Of a stretch of 27,161 nt of DNA, positions 24,507 through 27,161 are shown in pieces (the first letter of the stretch is position 1; each line of letters opens with the position of its first letter). Location of the stretch: positions 1 through 27,161 of the IMG/VR virus record IMGVR_UViG_3300042485_002191; one strand, 5' to 3'. The stretch is from a virus. The notes under the pieces were generated by a model that did not search any database, was not told the DNA's origin, and was given only the letters and a program-made list of their open reading frames with translations. The position numbers and the translations under genes were made by a program.

Positions 24507-24690
24507 ATGGCCATTTAACCATGTGTTTCCACGTTTCGTTTGTAACTATTTTTTTAATGTTTGCAGGTGATACTTTATAGTTCCTAGCTATTACATTAAC
24601 ATTTCTATGACCTATTTTGTATAGTTCCCTAATTTGCAAAACCTGTTCTTCCGTTAGTTTATGCATTGGATGTGCTTCACCTCTTAACAT
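24490..24690 (-). CDS. Small helix-turn-helix protein (homing-endonuclease-type DNA-binding module)
   Basis: From the ATG at 24690 the product has 66 residues; a GTG at 24717 would add nine. The core KLTEEQVLQIRELY followed by NVNVIARNYKVSPANIKKIV and WKHM is the helix-turn-helix commonly found at the end of phage HNH homing endonucleases, where it reads KLTEE...IA..f.vS...I..I..g..WkHv. Here it stands alone with no nuclease domain. It could be a remnant of such an enzyme or a small regulator of the Mom-like genes, which it overlaps by 17 bases. In phage Mu a small regulator (Com) likewise precedes mom, but Com is a zinc-finger protein, so the likeness is only positional. Confidence 0.65.
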   Translation of the reverse strand: MLRGEAHPMHKLTEEQVLQIRELYKIGHRNVNVIARNYKVSPANIKKIVTNETWKHMVKWPYESTR

Positions 24691-24727
24691 AACTCTAATA
24701 TAACTAATTTTTTCCACAATACCAAAT

Positions 24728-24991
24728 TTACTTTACTGCCTCATTGATTGCATTTACATATGCCATTTTAGATGAAAGTCCTGTAAATCTTTGTAATTCA
24801 ATACCATCTTTTACGATTATAACTGTTGGAACCGAACGAACTCCATATTCTTCGGTTATATCACTATACTCATCAATATCGTATTCTTCAAACTTTACAT
24901 TTGAATAATTACCTTTGATTTCATTCATTACTGGGGTTAATGCTCTACAAGGGCCACACCATACTGCACTAAATTTTTTGACCGTTACCAT
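24728..24991 (-). CDS. Thioredoxin
   Basis: The active site WCGPC is near residue 11 in VKKFSAVWCGPCRALTP, and the cis-proline region SVPTVIIVKDG is present, as expected for the thioredoxin fold. It likely reduces the C-terminal disulfide of the class II ribonucleotide reductase encoded in the same transcription unit. The ATG at 24991 gives 87 residues and follows an A-rich tract (AAAAACAAAACAAATG). Longer readings begin at TTG (25036) or ATG (25033, 25012) and only add an unlikely N-terminal tail that lies within the phoH gene. The chosen start still overlaps phoH by 23 bases. Confidence 0.9.
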   Translation of the reverse strand: MVTVKKFSAVWCGPCRALTPVMNEIKGNYSNVKFEEYDIDEYSDITEEYGVRSVPTVIIVKDGIELQRFTGLSSKMAYVNAINEAVK

Positions 24992-25700
24992 TTGTTTTGT
25001 TTTTAAATTCTTCATATTCTTCCAATAGGGCATCAACTACTGAATGTCTATGATTTACTAATAATGTCATCGATGCCATTTCTTTTACTTTTTTAGCTAC
25101 TCTTAATAAGAAACCAAATCCACTTTCACCCTTTTGTTTCAAATCTACTTGAGCAGTGTCTCCACATACTACCATCTTACTTCTAATACCCAATCTACTT
25201 ACAATCATTTCCATTTGTTCGTGAGTGCAGTTTTGAGCTTCATCCACAATTACAAATGAGTCTAAGAAAGTTCTACCTCTCATAAATGCAACAGGTACAA
25301 TTTCAACTTGTCCGTTTGTTAATATCTCATCTATTTTTTCTCTATTATAAAGTAGATAAAAGTTTGAATAGATTGGTTGCATCCAGGGTTCCATTTTTTC
25401 TCTAAGGTCTCCTGGTAGAAAACCAATTTCTTCTTTACTTACCGTCGGTCTTGTAATGATAATTTTACTAACCGTTTTCTTAAATAACATATCTAATGCA
25501 ATTTGACAAGCTAATAGTGTTTTACCGCTACCCGCTTTACCACTTAATATCGTTATTGCGTTACTTAAAATTTTGTCTTTAGCTTCTTTTTGTTCCTCAT
25601 TTAATTGAATTTGAAACTTAATCGGGCCCTTCTCTTTTTGTTTTTCTTCTCTAATTTTCTCTGTCAATTCTTTGTTTTTTGTTGATTGATTTTCTCCCAT
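24969..25700 (-). CDS. phoH: PhoH-like P-loop ATPase
   Basis: The 243-residue protein has Walker A GKAGSGKT (54-61), the strand IIITRPTVSKEEIGFLPGD (80-98) and Walker B VIVDEAQN (150-157), then VVCGDTAQVDL, all typical of PhoH/PhoL ATPases, which are related to the helicase core of superfamily 1. PhoH is very common in marine phages; a role in RNA metabolism or phosphate-stress response is often proposed but unproven for phages. The first 28 residues are Lys/Glu rich. It overlaps the DUF5522 gene by 37 bases at the start and thioredoxin at the end. Confidence 0.92.
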   Translation of the reverse strand: MGENQSTKNKELTEKIREEKQKEKGPIKFQIQLNEEQKEAKDKILSNAITILSGKAGSGKTLLACQIALDMLFKKTVSKIIITRPTVSKEEIGFLPGDLREKMEPWMQPIYSNFYLLYNREKIDEILTNGQVEIVPVAFMRGRTFLDSFVIVDEAQNCTHEQMEMIVSRLGIRSKMVVCGDTAQVDLKQKGESGFGFLLRVAKKVKEMASMTLLVNHRHSVVDALLEEYEEFKNKTNGNGQKI

Positions 25701-25864
25701 AACGAATCTAATTTAGTATTACCTTTTATGTTGGTTGGAATATAAGGACAATGGCGGCAGCCACTCCCACAGCAATCACCTCTGTCAATGTGATACTTAG
25801 GAGTGAACACCACTTTACCATTTTCCAAATAATATAATTCTTTATCATCTTTATTTAACTTCAC
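25664..25864 (-). CDS. DUF5522 small cysteine-rich protein
   Basis: The core TPKYHIDRGDCCGSGCRHCPY contains the DUF5522 signature RG.CCGSGCRHCPY (five cysteines in about 11 residues), a short protein common in Bacteroidota genomes and probably metal-binding. Its function is unknown to me. There is no ATG. I chose GTG at 25864 because AGGAGG lies 5 bases upstream and the reading MKLNKDDKELYYLENGKVVF fits the family start; a GTG at 25879 gives five more residues. It overlaps the RNR end by 14 bases. Its position between RNR and PhoH suggests metal or redox support for the reductase, as inference only. Confidence 0.75.
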   Translation of the reverse strand: MKLNKDDKELYYLENGKVVFTPKYHIDRGDCCGSGCRHCPYIPTNIKGNTKLDSLWEKINQQKTKN

Positions 25865-27161
25865 ACGCACCTCCTGCACAAGCTACCTCACCTGATAAAT
25901 CTGTATTATCTTCGATTTCAATAACCTTGCTTAAGTCTACTTCCGTAAGCGTTTTCATTAATTCTTCATATCTTTCTTTCGTACAATCTTCAAATGGAGC
26001 TTGAATGTAAGTTCCACCATCGTAAGGTAATACCGAAAGTCCGTTGTAATATTCTTTATTATCCCACATCCACTCACCAACCGCTTTCCACTCATGCTCT
26101 CTAATAGAAACAGTTGCCGATACATTGTGTGTATTGTTTCCTGTTCTATGTCCTGGTTTAATCCACTCACTATGTACTTTCTTAACTCTCTCTAATAATT
26201 GAATTGGAGATTCAGTTCTAAAGATTGCAGTATCAGGTGCCTTTTGTGGAATACCAATTACTGCCGTATCATGTGGTCTAAAGTATTCATCTTCTACTAA
26301 TTCAGGATGATTTACTAATAAGTGAGAATAAATTGCTTCGTTCTTACCTACTCTAACTCTACGAATATAGTAGTCATTATGCCAAGCGTGAATTCCTGAT
26401 GATGTTCCCAATGTCAGTGATGTTGTCCCAGCAGGTTTAACAGTTGTAGTTCTTGCAGATGGATTGATACCCATTACTTCTGCCAATCTTTTGTTTTCTA
26501 TCTTTACAACTTTTGCTGCTTCTTTCATATCCATTTTCAAAACTGCACCACTTCCGATACCAGTCATAGATACTCCAATAAGTGCGTCCTTTTCAGTTGT
26601 TCTTTGCCAGATTGGACGAAGGTAATGAAAATCGGTATAACCCGCTTGTAATGTTCCAATGAATGATGCTGCTTTAACTCTTGCATTCAAATCGTCTTGG
26701 TCAACTACATCACTTACATTTACTTCACATAAATTACAGAATTGAAAAGGTCTTAATGCAATCTCACAACATGGGTTGGTTCCCCAATCTTTATCATTTG
26801 ATAAGTAAATACCAGGCTCACCTGCTCCACTTGCTTCAATTCTTTTCCAAAGGTCTAAGAAATATTCCTTTGTAATCTTATGTCTCATTAATACTGCTGA
26901 ATTGTTTGAACGACCTCTTTGTGGATTTGTTTCCCACCAAGCACCACTCTTACAACTAATCATTTGTTCGTCATTTGCACTAAACAAAGAAATCAATGCT
27001 GCTCTACGGATACCACCTGCCAATACTGCATCTGCAATATGACAAACCATATCATGTACTTCCAATGGAGATAATTTATCACCATCTTTTTTAGCATCTA
27101 AAATACCTTCCAATTTGATAAGACACTCTTTTAGTGGTTGAGGGCCTGGTGCTTTACCACC
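25851..27161 (-). CDS. nrdJ: Adenosylcobalamin-dependent (class II) ribonucleotide reductase, partial
   Basis: The reading frame is open to the window edge (436 residues visible), so the N-terminal half is missing. It begins GGKAPGPQPLKECLIK, then AGGIRRAALISLF, EPGIYLSND, NPCCEIALRPFQFC (active-site cysteines), TVKPAGTTSLTLGTSSG and the C-terminal redox pair CAGGAC at the very end (followed by EVK). This is the monomeric RTPR/NrdJ layout known from Lactobacillus leichmannii, where the C-terminal pair passes electrons from thioredoxin to the active site. It makes deoxynucleotides using vitamin B12 cofactor taken from the host, without oxygen. The stop overlaps the DUF5522 start region, and a phage thioredoxin gene lies about 0.9 kb downstream. 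Confidence 0.93.
   Translation of the reverse strand, partial: GGKAPGPQPLKECLIKLEGILDAKKDGDKLSPLEVHDMVCHIADAVLAGGIRRAALISLFSANDEQMISCKSGAWWETNPQRGRSNNSAVLMRHKITKEYFLDLWKRIEASGAGEPGIYLSNDKDWGTNPCCEIALRPFQFCNLCEVNVSDVVDQDDLNARVKAASFIGTLQAGYTDFHYLRPIWQRTTEKDALIGVSMTGIGSGAVLKMDMKEAAKVVKIENKRLAEVMGINPSARTTTVKPAGTTSLTLGTSSGIHAWHNDYYIRRVRVGKNEAIYSHLLVNHPELVEDEYFRPHDTAVIGIPQKAPDTAIFRTESPIQLLERVKKVHSEWIKPGHRTGNNTHNVSATVSIREHEWKAVGEWMWDNKEYYNGLSVLPYDGGTYIQAPFEDCTKERYEELMKTLTEVDLSKVIEIEDNTDLSGEVACAGGACEVK
25870..25875 (-). promoter_or_regulatory. Shine-Dalgarno-like AGGAGG before the DUF5522 start
   Basis: AGGAGG on the minus strand, 5 bases before GTG 25864, is a perfect site in a genome otherwise lacking such sites. 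It also encodes the Gly-Gly of the RNR C-terminal CAGGAC motif, so it may be coincidental. Confidence 0.45.

Noticed and set aside
24490-24717. Complete homing endonuclease gene near the Mom-like pair.
   Set aside because: Only the HTH tail module is present; no HNH or GIY-YIG motif was found in the adjacent sequence.
24992-25036. N-terminal extension of thioredoxin (15 residues) from TTG or earlier ATGs.
   Set aside because: It would lie inside the phoH coding region, and the thioredoxin fold begins right at the ATG of 24991.

Overview
The window looks like a stretch of a large, AT-rich, lytic tailed-phage genome of the T4 superfamily. It carries recognisable homologues of the T4 replisome: DNA polymerase gp43, sliding clamp gp45, and clamp loader gp44 and gp62. 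Also present are dUTPase, a PhoH ATPase, thioredoxin and a class II ribonucleotide reductase. All supportable genes lie on the minus strand, so transcription runs from the right end to the left. They are packed with short gaps or overlaps, and no tRNA, rRNA, CRISPR array or insertion sequence was seen. A Bacteroidota host is an inference: starts are preceded by A/T-rich leaders with almost no Shine-Dalgarno sites, a DUF5522 gene typical of that phylum is present, and codon use is strongly AT-biased.

In transcription order: (1) 27161-24490 is nucleotide metabolism and redox: class II RNR (5' part outside the window), DUF5522 protein, PhoH, thioredoxin and a small HTH protein. (2) 24506-21760 holds two tandem, clearly paralogous proteins resembling the phage Mu Mom DNA-modification family, followed by a DUF4338/DruA-like protein. 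All three sit directly upstream of the polymerase gene, and this is the best candidate for an undescribed system. (3) 21757-15163 is the replication block: gp43, gp45, a small protein with a clamp-binding-like QLELF motif, dUTPase, gp44, a zinc-ribbon protein, gp62 and a PD-(D/E)XK nuclease with Fe-S-type cysteines. (4) 15138-2598 is a glycosylation island of about 12.5 kb: nine probable glycosyltransferases, a DUF3431 protein, an FkbM methyltransferase, a second methyltransferase, an RfbH/E1-type 3-dehydrase and an RmlD-like reductase, with two unknown small proteins embedded. (5) 2533-1 holds a probable virion-associated protein, a membrane-anchored coiled-coil protein, a HAD phosphatase next to an APS-kinase-like P-loop kinase, and a degenerate HNH-fold protein cut by the window edge.

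The replication genes would act together in DNA synthesis. RNR, thioredoxin and dUTPase supply and clean the dNTP pool, and the Mom-like cluster may modify the new DNA. The glycosylation island could make and attach an unusual deoxysugar to a virion protein or to modified DNA; the sequence does not show which. Several ORF starts were revised: 4907, 11642, 16047, 18161, 24690, 24991 and 25864.
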